From assembly GCF_042661025.1 (NCBI RefSeq), contig NZ_JBHSWH010000001.1:4154001-4218000 (forward strand): 64,000 nucleotides of DNA, read 5' to 3'. Below, one piece after another: positions 52,955 to 62,159 of the stretch. Each line of letters opens with the position of its first letter. The first letter of the stretch is position 1. The position numbers and the translations under genes are program-made. The notes beneath the pieces are model-generated. The model saw only the letters and a program-made list of their open reading frames with translations, had not been told where the DNA came from and made no database searches. This DNA is from Flexivirga alba. GTDB taxonomy: Bacteria > Actinomycetota > Actinomycetes > Actinomycetales > Dermatophilaceae.

Positions 52955-54346
52955 TCAGCGGCGCTGGGACTCGACCGTCCGGCGCACCGCCTCGGCGACG
53001 GCCGGGGCCACCGCGGCGTCGAAGACACTCGGCACGATGTAGCTGGCGTTGAGCTCGCTCGGGCCAACTGAATCGGCGATCGCCCTCGCCGCCGCGACCA
53101 GCAGCTCGGTGCTGATCTTGTGCGCGGCCGCGTCGAGCAGGCCACGGAAGAGACCGGGGAACGCCAGCACGTTGTTGATCTGGTTCGGGAAATCGCTGCG
53201 GCCCGTCGCGACCACAGCCGCGTGCTTGGCGGCTTCGGCGGCCGGGATCTCCGGGTCGGGGTTGGCCAGCGCGAAGACGATCGAGTCGTCCGCCATACGA
53301 GCAATTTCCTGCTCCCCCAGGATATTCGGGCCGGAGACTCCGATGAAGACGTCGGCGTCGACCAGAGCGTCGGCGAGCGATCCGGTCACTTCGCGCGGGT
53401 TGGTGTGCTCAGCGATCCACTGACGGTGCTCGTCCTGGTAGGTCCCACCGCGATGTATGGCGCCCGAGCGGCTGCAGCCCACGATGTCCGACGCACCCTG
53501 GGCGCCGAGCAACTTGATGATGGCGTGACCCGCTGCCCCAACACCGGAGATGACGATGCGGACGTCCTCGATCTTCTTGTCGACGACGCGTAGCGCGTTG
53601 ATCAGCGCGGCGAGGACCACAATCGCGGTGCCGTGCTGGTCGTCGTGGAAGACCGGGATGCTCAACTCTTCGCGCAACCGGCGCTCGATCTCGAAGCAGC
53701 GAGGTGCCGCGATGTCCTCCAGGTTGACGCCGCCGTAGACCGGCGCCAGGGCCTTGACGATCGAGATGATCTCCTCGGTGTCCTTGGTGTCGAGGCAGAC
53801 CGGCCAGGCGTCGACGCCCCCGAACTGCTTGAACAGCGCCGCCTTGCCCTCCATCACCGGCAGCGCGGCCTCCGGGCCGATGTCGCCCAGGCCGAGCACC
53901 GCGGTGCCGTCGGTGACCACGGCCACGGTGTTGCGCTTGATCGTCAGTCGGCGAGCGTCCTCAGGGTTCTTCGCGATCGCCAGGCACACGCGTGCAACAC
54001 CCGGCGTATAGGCGCGCGACAGGTCGTCGCGCGTGCGCAACTCGACCTTCGGCTCGACCGACAGCTTGCCGCCGATGTGCATCAGGAAGGTCCGGTCGCT
54101 CACTTTGCGAACGTCGTATCCGCCTGCGGCGATGAGGGATTCGCGAATGCGTTCGGCGTGGTTCTCGTCCGTGGTGTCACAGGTGACGTCCACGACCAGA
54201 CCGTCCGGGGTGGACTCGGTGACGTCCAGTGCGGTCACTGACGCACCCGCGTCGGCGACCGCGGCCGCGAGATCACTTGCCGTGCGCTTCCCGGGCGTGA
54301 GTCCGACGCGCAACGTGACCGAGTATCCGGGGCTGGTGTGAGTCAT
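52955..54346 (-). CDS. NAD(P)-dependent malic enzyme
   Basis: 463 residues. An N-terminal ACT-like domain (about 1-85) precedes the malic enzyme core: SRAYTPGVARVC, TDGTAVLGLGDIGPEAALPVMEGKA-like segment, VNLEDIAAPRCFEIE, FHDDQHGTA (metal site) and the GVGAAGHA nucleotide loop. It decarboxylates malate to pyruvate, the outlet for malate made by malate synthase. ATG 54346 has GAGAGG 7 nt upstream. Divergent from the glyoxylate operon. Confidence 0.93.
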   Translation of the reverse strand: MTHTSPGYSVTLRVGLTPGKRTASDLAAAVADAGASVTALDVTESTPDGLVVDVTCDTTDENHAERIRESLIAAGGYDVRKVSDRTFLMHIGGKLSVEPKVELRTRDDLSRAYTPGVARVCLAIAKNPEDARRLTIKRNTVAVVTDGTAVLGLGDIGPEAALPVMEGKAALFKQFGGVDAWPVCLDTKDTEEIISIVKALAPVYGGVNLEDIAAPRCFEIERRLREELSIPVFHDDQHGTAIVVLAALINALRVVDKKIEDVRIVISGVGAAGHAIIKLLGAQGASDIVGCSRSGAIHRGGTYQDEHRQWIAEHTNPREVTGSLADALVDADVFIGVSGPNILGEQEIARMADDSIVFALANPDPEIPAAEAAKHAAVVATGRSDFPNQINNVLAFPGLFRGLLDAAAHKISTELLVAAARAIADSVGPSELNASYIVPSVFDAAVAPAVAEAVRRTVESQRR

Positions 54347-54504
54347 AAAACCTCTCCGATCTGGTGCGGTTGATCAAAAGTGGAACCGGTGCGGGGACGG
54401 CGGCGACTGCCGCCGGAATTTCGTCGCAGTATGCCGCAAGCGGATCACCGCGCGCGGAAGCGACGGCAATACGGGACAACACCCTTGACGGAACGGCTCT
54501 CATC

Positions 54505-54549
54505 TTGGCACACTTCCATCATTCAATATTTAGTTTTCGTATCGTGGAA
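54505..54549 (+). promoter_or_regulatory. Promoter/operator region of the glyoxylate-allantoin operon
   Basis: An AT-rich island (54505-54560) with TTCCA (54514-54518) and TGGAA (54545-54549) as inverted half-sites 26 bp apart, and possible -35 TTGGCA at 54505-54510. The regulator is unknown; an AllR/IclR-type protein would be the usual candidate but none is in the window. Confidence 0.35.
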
Positions 54550-54569
54550 TTTAATGAAAGGCGCCAGGC

Positions 54570-55348
54570 ATGACCCGACACACCGTGAACGCCTCGATCC
54601 TGCTGACCGACCGGCCACTGCTCGAGCGGCCGGCTGCTGTCCGGGACGCCAGATTCGATGCCGTCGAATTCTGGTGGCCGTGGCCGCAGACCGCGACGCC
54701 GTCGGTCGACCAGGTCGACGCCTTCGTCGCCGCCGTCGAGGACGCCGGCGTTCAGCTGACCGGCCTCAACTTCTTCGCCGGTGACATGCCGGCGGGTGAG
54801 CGCGGCATCGTGAACAACCCGGCCCGCCAGGAGGAGTTCCAGGCCAACGTCGCCGTCGTCGTGGAGATCGGCGAACGCCTCGGCTGCAAGCACTTCAACG
54901 CGCTCTACGGGCTGCACACCGATGGGGCGGACGAGGCCGCCGAGGCCGAGGCTGCTCGGGCCAATCTTGCCTATGCGGCAAAGGCTGTCGATGCCTTCGG
55001 TGGCACGGTGCTCCTCGAGCCAGTGTCCGGCGCCGACGCCTACCCCCTGAAGACGGCTGCCGACGCACTGGCCGTCATCGATTCGGTCGGCGCGGGCAAC
55101 GTCCGACTACTGGCCGACTTCTACCACCTGGCGGTCAACGGCGACGACGTCGCCGCTGTCATCGCTGATCACGCCCAGGACTTCGGGCACATCCAGATCG
55201 CTGACTCACCCGGCCGCGGCGCTCCGGGCACCGGGCAACTTCCCTCGACACCTGGATCAAGGCCGCCCAGCAGGGTGGTTACGACGGCCCGATCGGCCTC
55301 GAGTACAAGAGCGACGACGCAGACCCCTTCGCCTGGCTGGCGCGCTGA
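54570..55348 (+). CDS. hyi: Hydroxypyruvate isomerase (frameshifted in this sequence)
   Basis: A TIM-barrel isomerase that interconverts hydroxypyruvate and tartronate semialdehyde. FDAVEFWWPWP, TGLNFFAGDM, LLEPVSG, LLADFYHLAVNGD and HIQIADSPGRGAPGTG match Hyi, with the metal-binding Glu, Asp and His residues. The frame slips at the C run 55242-55244; one extra C joins GTGQLP to LDTWIKAAQQGGYDG and ends the protein at TGA 55346-55348, about 259 residues. It is the first gene of the operon with glxR and gcl. Confidence 0.9.
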
Positions 55349-55386
55349 AAACGCCTGTCCGCCATACATTTCCAAGGAGCCAGATC

Positions 55387-56310
55387 ATGAACAACACCAA
55401 CACCACCGTCGCCGTCATCGGCCTCGGCATCATGGGTGCGCCGATGGCCGCCAACCTCGTCGGCGCGGGATACCAGGTCGTCGGATACAACCGCGGGCAG
55501 GAGGCGATCGACAAGCTCGTCGCAGCCGGTGGCAAGGGCGCCACGTCCGTTGCCGACGCCGTGCAGGATGCCGACGTCATCGTCACGATGGTCCCAGACT
55601 CCCCCGACGTCGCTGCGGTCGCACGTGGCACGGACGACGAGCCGGGCCTGATCGCGTCCGCCAAGGCGGGAGCGACCTGGATCGACTGCTCGACGATCCG
55701 TCCGGACATCGCCCGCGAAGTCGCCGAGGACGCGAAGGCTGCCGGCCTGAAAGCGCTCGACGCGCCGGTCTCCGGTGGTGAGGCCGGTGCCGTCGAGGGC
55801 ACGTTGTCGATCATGGTCGGCGGCGACTCCGGCGACCTCGAGGCAGTCCGGCCGATCCTCGAAACCGTAGGCAGCACAGTCGTCCACGTCGGCCCGAGCG
55901 GATCCGGACAGACCGTCAAGGCTGCGAACCAGTTGATCGTCGCCGGGACCATCGAGCTCGTCGCAGAGGCTTTGGTCTTCCTCGAGGCGTATGACGTGGA
56001 CACGACCGCGGCCGTCAAGGTGCTGGCCGGTGGACTCGCGGGCAACCGGATCCTGGACCGCAAGGCGGCCTCGATGATCAAGCGCGAGTTCGAGCCCGGC
56101 TTCCGCATCGACCTGCACCACAAGGACATGGGCATCGTGCTCGACTCGGCGCGCGCGGCCGGCGTCGCCATCCCACTCGGCAGTCAGACCGCTCAACTCG
56201 TGCAGGACCTGCGCAACCTCGGCCACGGCGGCCTCGACCACTCCGCGCTGCTGCTGCTCGTGGAGCAGCTGTCCGGCCGCAGCACGAAGAATGAAGGTGA
56301 GTCGCGATGA
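55387..56310 (+). CDS. glxR: 2-hydroxy-3-oxopropionate (tartronate semialdehyde) reductase
   Basis: A 307-residue beta-hydroxyacid dehydrogenase. The Rossmann motif VIGLGIMGAPMAANL is at the N-terminus, then DAPVSGGEAGA and GSGQTVKAANQ with the catalytic Lys. It reduces tartronate semialdehyde from Gcl to glycerate. ATG 55387 has AAGGAG upstream; the stop overlaps gcl (ATGA). Confidence 0.95.
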   Translation: MNNTNTTVAVIGLGIMGAPMAANLVGAGYQVVGYNRGQEAIDKLVAAGGKGATSVADAVQDADVIVTMVPDSPDVAAVARGTDDEPGLIASAKAGATWIDCSTIRPDIAREVAEDAKAAGLKALDAPVSGGEAGAVEGTLSIMVGGDSGDLEAVRPILETVGSTVVHVGPSGSGQTVKAANQLIVAGTIELVAEALVFLEAYDVDTTAAVKVLAGGLAGNRILDRKAASMIKREFEPGFRIDLHHKDMGIVLDSARAAGVAIPLGSQTAQLVQDLRNLGHGGLDHSALLLLVEQLSGRSTKNEGESR

Positions 56311-58085
56311 CACGCATGCAGGCGGTTGACGCAGCAGTCCTCATCCTCGAGAAGGAAGGCGCCACACAGACTTTCGGTCTGCCGGGGGCAGCAATCAACC
56401 CGCTGTATGCCGCAATGCGTCGCCACGGTGGGATGCGGCACGTCCTCGCCCGACATGTCGAGGCTGCCTCGCACATGGCCGAGGGTTACACGCGGGCCGC
56501 GCCAGGCAACATCGGTGTGTGCCTGGGCACGTCCGGCCCGGCGGGCACCGACATGATCACCGGTCTCTACTCCGCCGGCGCCGACTCGACGCCGATCCTC
56601 GCGATCACCGGTCAGGCACCGATCGCAAAGCTGGACAAGGAGGACTTCCAAGCCGTCGACATCGCGTCGATCGCGGCACCGGTCACCAAGTGGGCGGTCA
56701 CCGTGAAGGAAGCCGCGCAGGTCCCCGGCACGTTCGCGAAGGCGTTCTGGCTGATGCGTGAAGGCCGGCCCGGCCCGGTGCTGATCGACCTGCCGCTGGA
56801 CGTGCAGCAGGCCGAGATCGAATTCGACATCGACACCTACGAGCCGCTGCCGGTCACCCGCCCTGCCGCGACGCAGGCACAGGTCGCGAAGGTCTTCGAT
56901 CTGCTGCTGGCGGCGGAGCGTCCGGTGCTGATCGCCGGCGGCGGCATCATCAATGCCGACGCGTCCGACAAGCTGGTCGAGGTTGCCGAATTGCTCGGCA
57001 TACCAGTCATTCCCACCCTGATGGGTTGGGGCATCATCCCCGACGACCACCCGCTGCACGCCGGCATGGTCGGACTCCAGACGGCACACCGTTATGGCAA
57101 CGAGACGCTGCTCGCCTCCGACTTCGTGCTCGGTGTCGGCAACCGGTGGGCCAATCGTCATACCGGCGCACTCGATGTCTACCGGCAGGGGCGTACGTTC
57201 GTCCACGTCGACATCGAGCCGACCCAGATCGGTCGCGTCTTCGCACCCGACTACGGAGTCGTCTCCGATGCGGGCGCTTTCCTGGATGCCCTCCTGGCCG
57301 AGGCCAGCCGTCGCCAAGCGGACGGCCCGTTGCCGGACAACGCCGTCTGGGCCAAGGACTGCCAGCAGCGCAAGGCCACCCTGCAGCGCAAGACCCACTT
57401 CGACAACGTCCCGATCAAGCCGCAGCGGGTCTACGAGGCGATGAACGCCGCGTTCGGCCGCGAGACCACCTATGTGTCGACGATCGGCCTGTCCCAGATC
57501 GCCGGTGCGCAGTTGCTGCACGTCTTCGGTCCGCGCCGCTGGATCAATTGCGGCCAGGCCGGTCCACTGGGCTGGACGCTGCCCGCAGCGCTGGGCGTCG
57601 CGACGGCGAAGCCGGAGCAGCCGGTCGTTGCCCTGTCGGGTGACTACGACTTCCAGTTCCTCATCGAAGAGCTGGCCGTCGGAGCGCAGCACAACATCCC
57701 CTACGTCCACGTGCTGGTGAACAACTCCTACCTCGGGCTGATCCGCCAGTCGCAGCGTGCCTTCGACATGGATTACTACGTGTCACTCGCCTTCGAGAAC
57801 ATCAACTCTCCGGAGGTCGAGGGGTATGGCGTGGACCACCTCAAGGTCGTGGAAGGACTGGGCTGCAAGGCGATTCGGGTCCACCAGCCGGAGGACCTGG
57901 AGGCGGCATTCCGCAAAGCGAGCGCGATGGCAGCTGAGCTGAAGGTGCCCGTCGTCGTCGAGGTCATCATGGAGCGGGTCACTAACATCTCCATGGGTGC
58001 TGCGGGCATTGACACGGTCACCGAATTCGAGGAGATCGCACTGTCAGCGGCCGACGCACCCACCGCAATCCTGCCGATCGGGTGA
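56307..58085 (+). CDS. gcl: Glyoxylate carboligase
   Basis: A 592-residue ThDP enzyme that joins two glyoxylates into tartronate semialdehyde and CO2. It has the ThDP-binding GDYDFQFLIEELAVG segment. The residue at position 51 is Val (LARHVEAASHM) where almost all other ThDP enzymes have the catalytic Glu; this substitution is the known hallmark of glyoxylate carboligase and confirms the call. The FAD/ADP-like middle domain is present. It starts with an ATGA overlap and is in the operon with glxR and glxK. Confidence 0.97.
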   Translation: MTRMQAVDAAVLILEKEGATQTFGLPGAAINPLYAAMRRHGGMRHVLARHVEAASHMAEGYTRAAPGNIGVCLGTSGPAGTDMITGLYSAGADSTPILAITGQAPIAKLDKEDFQAVDIASIAAPVTKWAVTVKEAAQVPGTFAKAFWLMREGRPGPVLIDLPLDVQQAEIEFDIDTYEPLPVTRPAATQAQVAKVFDLLLAAERPVLIAGGGIINADASDKLVEVAELLGIPVIPTLMGWGIIPDDHPLHAGMVGLQTAHRYGNETLLASDFVLGVGNRWANRHTGALDVYRQGRTFVHVDIEPTQIGRVFAPDYGVVSDAGAFLDALLAEASRRQADGPLPDNAVWAKDCQQRKATLQRKTHFDNVPIKPQRVYEAMNAAFGRETTYVSTIGLSQIAGAQLLHVFGPRRWINCGQAGPLGWTLPAALGVATAKPEQPVVALSGDYDFQFLIEELAVGAQHNIPYVHVLVNNSYLGLIRQSQRAFDMDYYVSLAFENINSPEVEGYGVDHLKVVEGLGCKAIRVHQPEDLEAAFRKASAMAAELKVPVVVEVIMERVTNISMGAAGIDTVTEFEEIALSAADAPTAILPIG

Positions 58086-58116
58086 TCGAGCAGGCAGAAG
58101 CCGATCGGAGCGCGCA

Positions 58117-59256
58117 GTGCGAGTGATCATCGCCCCGGACAAATTCAAGGGGTCCCTGCCTGCCGATGCCGTGGCCGAGGCGCTGGCCACCGGGATCGCG
58201 CGGGTCACCGCGGCCGACGTGGAGTTGGTGCCGATGGCGGACGGTGGCGACGGCACCGTCGATGCCGCTTTGCGGGCCGGCTACACCGCCTCGCGGCATA
58301 CGGTGACCGGTCCGATCGGTGAGCCGGTCGAGGCGGTCCTCGCAATACGCGGCGACACCGCCGTCGTCGAGCTGGCGACGGCGTCCGGACTTGCCCTGTT
58401 ACCAACGGATTCCCTTGCACCGGTGACCGCGACGAGCCGAGGCACCGGCGAGCTGGTGGCCGCGGCACTCGACGCGGGCTGCACCCGGATCGTGCTCGGG
58501 CTCGGCGGCAGCGCGTGCACCGACGGGGGCGCTGGGCTGCTTGCCGCTCTCGGCGTGCGTTTCCTCGACGCAGCTGGGCGCCGGCTGCCCGATGGCGGCG
58601 CGGCGCTGGCCGACCTCACTCGAGTCGACCTTGCCGGTCTGGACCCTCGCCTCGTCCGCACCGACTTCGTCGTCGCGCTGGATGTCGACAACCCTCTGCT
58701 CGGCGAGACCGGTGCCGCCGCGATCTTCGGTCCGCAGAAGGGCGCGAGCCCCGACCAGGTCCGGCAGCTCGACGACGCACTCGCCCACTACGCCCGGGCG
58801 TTGGCTGCGACCATCGGTTCGGTGGTCGATGACGCGGCAGCCACGCCCGGGGCCGGTGCGGCAGGAGGCGTCGGCTTCGCCGCACTCGCCATACTGGGTG
58901 CGACTCCGCAGACCGGGCTGGAGCTGGTGGCAGATCTCGTCGGCCTCGCCGAGCGCGTGCGCGGCGCCGACCTGGTGATCACCGGCGAGGGCAGCCTCGA
59001 CGAGCAGAGCCTGTCCGGCAAGACCCCGGTGGGCGTTGCCCGCATCACACGGGCGGCTGGTGTGCCGCATGTCGTGGCCGTGTGCGGTGTGAGCACACTG
59101 GACGAGAATCAAGTGGTCGCGGGCGGCTTCGATGCTGTGTGGACGCTCGCCGACCTGGAGTCGGACGTTGCGCGCAGCATCGCGAACGCGGCCGCACTCT
59201 TGACCCTGACCGGTGAGCAGATCGGTCGCTGGATCGCTACCAAGGAGAGCCGATGA
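58117..59256 (+). CDS. glxK: Glycerate kinase (type I)
   Basis: A 379-residue kinase of the GarK/GlxK family. VRVIIAPDKFKGSLPA at the N-terminus, VPMADGGDGTVDA, LGLGGSACTDGGAG and ITGEGSLDEQSLSGKTP are diagnostic. It phosphorylates glycerate, the last step of the glyoxylate-to-phosphoglycerate route. GTG 58117 is chosen; CGGAG lies about 7 nt upstream and GTG 58123 is the alternative. Overlaps allB (ATGA). Confidence 0.93.
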   Translation: MRVIIAPDKFKGSLPADAVAEALATGIARVTAADVELVPMADGGDGTVDAALRAGYTASRHTVTGPIGEPVEAVLAIRGDTAVVELATASGLALLPTDSLAPVTATSRGTGELVAAALDAGCTRIVLGLGGSACTDGGAGLLAALGVRFLDAAGRRLPDGGAALADLTRVDLAGLDPRLVRTDFVVALDVDNPLLGETGAAAIFGPQKGASPDQVRQLDDALAHYARALAATIGSVVDDAAATPGAGAAGGVGFAALAILGATPQTGLELVADLVGLAERVRGADLVITGEGSLDEQSLSGKTPVGVARITRAAGVPHVVAVCGVSTLDENQVVAGGFDAVWTLADLESDVARSIANAAALLTLTGEQIGRWIATKESR

Positions 59257-60710
59257 CTGAGTCCCCCACTTTGGCGCACGTCAACCAGCCAGATGTGGTT
59301 CGGCAGCAGATCGCCGATTTCACTGCTGCGCATGGAGATCCACGTTCGGCCGACGCTGGAGCCACCAGCACCGCGGGCGGTCTCGACCTCGTCCTACGCG
59401 GTGCTCGCGTGCTGGTCGACGGAAGCGAGTCTCCTCGCGAGGTCGCCATTTCCGGTGGCCGGATCGCCGCGATCGAGCCGCTCGGCACCGGCCTGCAGGC
59501 ACCCGCCGTGGTCGTTCTGGGTCCCGACGAGGTCCTCATGCCAGGTGTCGTCGACGCGCACGTGCACGTCAACGAACCCGGGCGCACCGAGTGGGAGGGC
59601 TTCGCGACCGCGACCCGCGCGGCTGCAGCCGGGGGTGTCACCACGATCATCGACATGCCGCTCAACTCGATCCCGTCCACGGTGACCGGGCCGGCACTGG
59701 ACTACAAGCGCATGGTCGCCTCCGGCCAGGTCTTCGTCGACGTCGGCTTCTGGGGCGGTGCCGTGCCGGGCAATCGGGAGGAGTTGCGCGGGCTGCACGA
59801 CGCAGGAGTGTTCGGTTTCAAGTGCTTCCTGCTGGACTCGGGAGTCGATGAGTTCCCTCCCCTGACACCCGACGCTCTGCAGGACTACCTCACCGCGATC
59901 GCCGAGTTCGACGGCTTGATGATCGTGCATGCCGAAGACGCGGCGACCATCGGCGCCGCGACGCCGGCACACGGCACGCGTTATGCCGATTTCCTCAACT
60001 CCCGACCGCGCGAGGCCGAGAACCTCGCCATCGCCCAGGTCGTTGAGCGCACGCGGCACAGCGGCGCCCGGGCGCACATCCTGCACCTGTCCTCCTCGGA
60101 TGCGCTGCCTACTCTGCGCGCCGCGAAGCACGACGGTGTCGACATCACGGCCGAGACCTGCCCGCACTACCTGACGCTGTCGGCCGAGGATGTGCCCGGT
60201 GGTGGCACGGCATACAAGTGTTGCCCGCCGATCCGGGAGACCGCGAACCGCGAGTTGCTTTGGGATGCACTGGCCGACGGCACGATCGATTACATCGCGT
60301 CCGACCACTCTCCCTCGACGGTCGAGCTGAAGGACCTCGAGCACGGTGACTTCGGCACTGCGTGGGGCGGCATCGCGTCGGTGCAGCTCGCGCTGCCCGC
60401 CGTCTGGACCGAGGCGCGACGTCGCGGCATCGACCTGGCGACTGTCTCGGAGTGGATGACGTCCCGCCCGGCCGACCGAATTGGCCTGCGCCACAAGGGA
60501 AAGCTCGCGGTCGGGTATGACGCGGACCTCGCGGTCTTCGCGCCCGACGAGGAGTTCGTCGTGGACGCCGCCCGACTCCAGCACAAGAATCCCGTCTCGG
60601 CGTATGACGGCAAGCACCTCACCGGCGTCGTGCGCCGCACGTTCGTGCGTGGTGTGGCCGTCGACGGCGACAAGCCGGCCGGCCGACTGCTGGTCCACGG
60701 CACCGACTGA
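59253..60710 (+). CDS. allB: Allantoinase
   Basis: A 485-residue amidohydrolase. VVDAHVHVNEPGRTEWEGF contains the HxH metal site and the allantoinase-type Asn-Glu-Pro segment; FGFKCFLLDSG holds the carboxylated Lys; IASDHSPS the final Asp. It opens allantoin to allantoate. Its position after the glyoxylate genes links purine catabolism to glyoxylate use. About 45 residues precede the usual start, an N-terminal extension of unclear role. Confidence 0.92.
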   Translation: MTESPTLAHVNQPDVVRQQIADFTAAHGDPRSADAGATSTAGGLDLVLRGARVLVDGSESPREVAISGGRIAAIEPLGTGLQAPAVVVLGPDEVLMPGVVDAHVHVNEPGRTEWEGFATATRAAAAGGVTTIIDMPLNSIPSTVTGPALDYKRMVASGQVFVDVGFWGGAVPGNREELRGLHDAGVFGFKCFLLDSGVDEFPPLTPDALQDYLTAIAEFDGLMIVHAEDAATIGAATPAHGTRYADFLNSRPREAENLAIAQVVERTRHSGARAHILHLSSSDALPTLRAAKHDGVDITAETCPHYLTLSAEDVPGGGTAYKCCPPIRETANRELLWDALADGTIDYIASDHSPSTVELKDLEHGDFGTAWGGIASVQLALPAVWTEARRRGIDLATVSEWMTSRPADRIGLRHKGKLAVGYDADLAVFAPDEEFVVDAARLQHKNPVSAYDGKHLTGVVRRTFVRGVAVDGDKPAGRLLVHGTD

Positions 60711-60726
60711 CGAAAGCAGGACAACC

Positions 60727-61578
60727 ATGCGACTACTTCGGGTTGGCGATCTTGGCGAGGAGCGCCCGGCCGCGTTCGCGCCGGACGGCTCTGTCGTCGA
60801 CGTCTCGTCAGTGGTGCCGGACTACGACCACCGAACGCTCGAGCGCGACTCGCTGGCGCGTGTCGCCGCAGCGGTGGCTGAGGGCCGCCTGCCGGTGGTC
60901 GACCTCGCGGGGACCAGGGTCGGTCCGCCGGTCTCGCGGCCCGGCAAGGTCGTCTGCATCGGACTCAACTACCGCGACCACGCCGCAGAGACCGGTGCGG
61001 CGATCCCGACCGAGCCCATCGTCTTCATGAAGGACCCGTGGACCGTGGTCGGTCCGGACGACGACATCCCGATCCCGCGCGGGAGCAGCAAGACGGACTA
61101 CGAAGTCGAGCTCGCCATCGTCATCGGCCGGACCGCTCGCTACCTGGACGGACCGGAGCAGGCGGCCGAGCACATCGCCGGCTACGCAATGGCCAACGAC
61201 GTCTCGGAGCGCGAGCTGCAACTCGAGCGCGGCGGCCAGTGGGACAAGGGGAAGAGTTGCGAGGGCTTCAATCCACTCGGGCCGTGGCTTGTCACGCCCG
61301 ACGAGTTCGACCCGTCGAATGCTCCGATTCGGTTGCAGGTCAACGGATCCGACCGCCAGGTCAGCAACACCGACCAGTTGATCTTCGATGTGCCCACGGT
61401 CGTGCACTACCTGAGCCAGGTCATGGTGCTCCACCCCGGGGACGTCATCAACACCGGCACGCCCGGCGGGGTGGCCATGGGGCAGGCAGACCCCAAGCCG
61501 TACCTGCGGGACGGTGACGTGGTCGAGGCCGAGATGACCGGGTTGGGCCGGATGCGGCAGGTCTTCCGGCAGGCGTGA
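60727..61578 (+). CDS. Fumarylacetoacetate hydrolase-family protein
   Basis: 283 residues. The FAH fold is shown by VCIGLNYRDHAAETG, EPIVFMKDP, KTDYEVELAIVIG (metal-binding Glu residues) and INTGTPGGVAMGQ. Family members include ureidoglycolate lyase, 5-oxopent-3-ene-dioate decarboxylase and acylpyruvases. Next to allantoinase, ureidoglycolate lyase activity, which releases glyoxylate, is the most economical guess. It ends the operon. ATG 60727 is preceded by GCAGGA. Confidence 0.82.
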   Translation: MRLLRVGDLGEERPAAFAPDGSVVDVSSVVPDYDHRTLERDSLARVAAAVAEGRLPVVDLAGTRVGPPVSRPGKVVCIGLNYRDHAAETGAAIPTEPIVFMKDPWTVVGPDDDIPIPRGSSKTDYEVELAIVIGRTARYLDGPEQAAEHIAGYAMANDVSERELQLERGGQWDKGKSCEGFNPLGPWLVTPDEFDPSNAPIRLQVNGSDRQVSNTDQLIFDVPTVVHYLSQVMVLHPGDVINTGTPGGVAMGQADPKPYLRDGDVVEAEMTGLGRMRQVFRQA

Positions 61579-61603
61579 GCACTGCTGGCCCCCGCGTCTT
61601 ACG

Positions 61604-62092
61604 TCAGGCGCGGACCTTCGCACGCAGGCTGATGTCCGCGCACGCTTCGCAGGTCTCCGCGGGTATGACGCCGGCGCGCATCAACTGACCGAAGGCGAAG
61701 CACCCGGCGCAGAAGCCGAGCACGCTCTCCAAGGTCGCGAAGACGGCGAGCACGACCAGCAGAACCGTTGAAACCCCCTGCAGTCCAACCAGGTTCAGCA
61801 CAAGGGCAGCGCCTGAGAAGGCGAGCCCGATGGCTTGGGCAAACCGTTTGGGTGGCCCCGGGACGAGCTTGGCGGTGCCGAGTCGTGGAGCGATGACCCT
61901 CGTCGCGAGTTGGCCGAGCGGGCTGAACCTTGGACCGCCGGCGACCCTGGCGGCGAAACCAAAGGCGAGCACCAGCAGGACGATCCACCAGCCGGTGATC
62001 GCGCCCAGGATGCTGAGGACAACGACGCCCGCCGCAACCGTGCGAGCAGCCTTCTCGTTGACCGGGTTCGGAAAGTCGAATATCTGGGACAC
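61604..62092 (-). CDS. DUF4395 membrane protein
   Basis: About 162 residues with four hydrophobic segments: two near the N-terminus (about 20-50) and two around 90-125, between which lies the charged PRFSPLGQLATRVIAP loop. FCAGCFAFGQ and ETCEACAD hold Cys pairs, which may be redox active or metal binding. Function of DUF4395 is not known; it often lies by thioredoxin or sulfurtransferase genes, not seen here. GTG 62092 is chosen because TATGCT (62104-62099) ends 7 nt before it; TTG 62098 is an alternative. Confidence 0.7.
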   Translation of the reverse strand: MSQIFDFPNPVNEKAARTVAAGVVVLSILGAITGWWIVLLVLAFGFAARVAGGPRFSPLGQLATRVIAPRLGTAKLVPGPPKRFAQAIGLAFSGAALVLNLVGLQGVSTVLLVVLAVFATLESVLGFCAGCFAFGQLMRAGVIPAETCEACADISLRAKVRA

Positions 62093-62159
62093 GTTCAAAG
62101 CATAACCATTCGTTTGCGTCCTGATAATTTTGTGTCACATATTGGCGGACTCGGCCACC

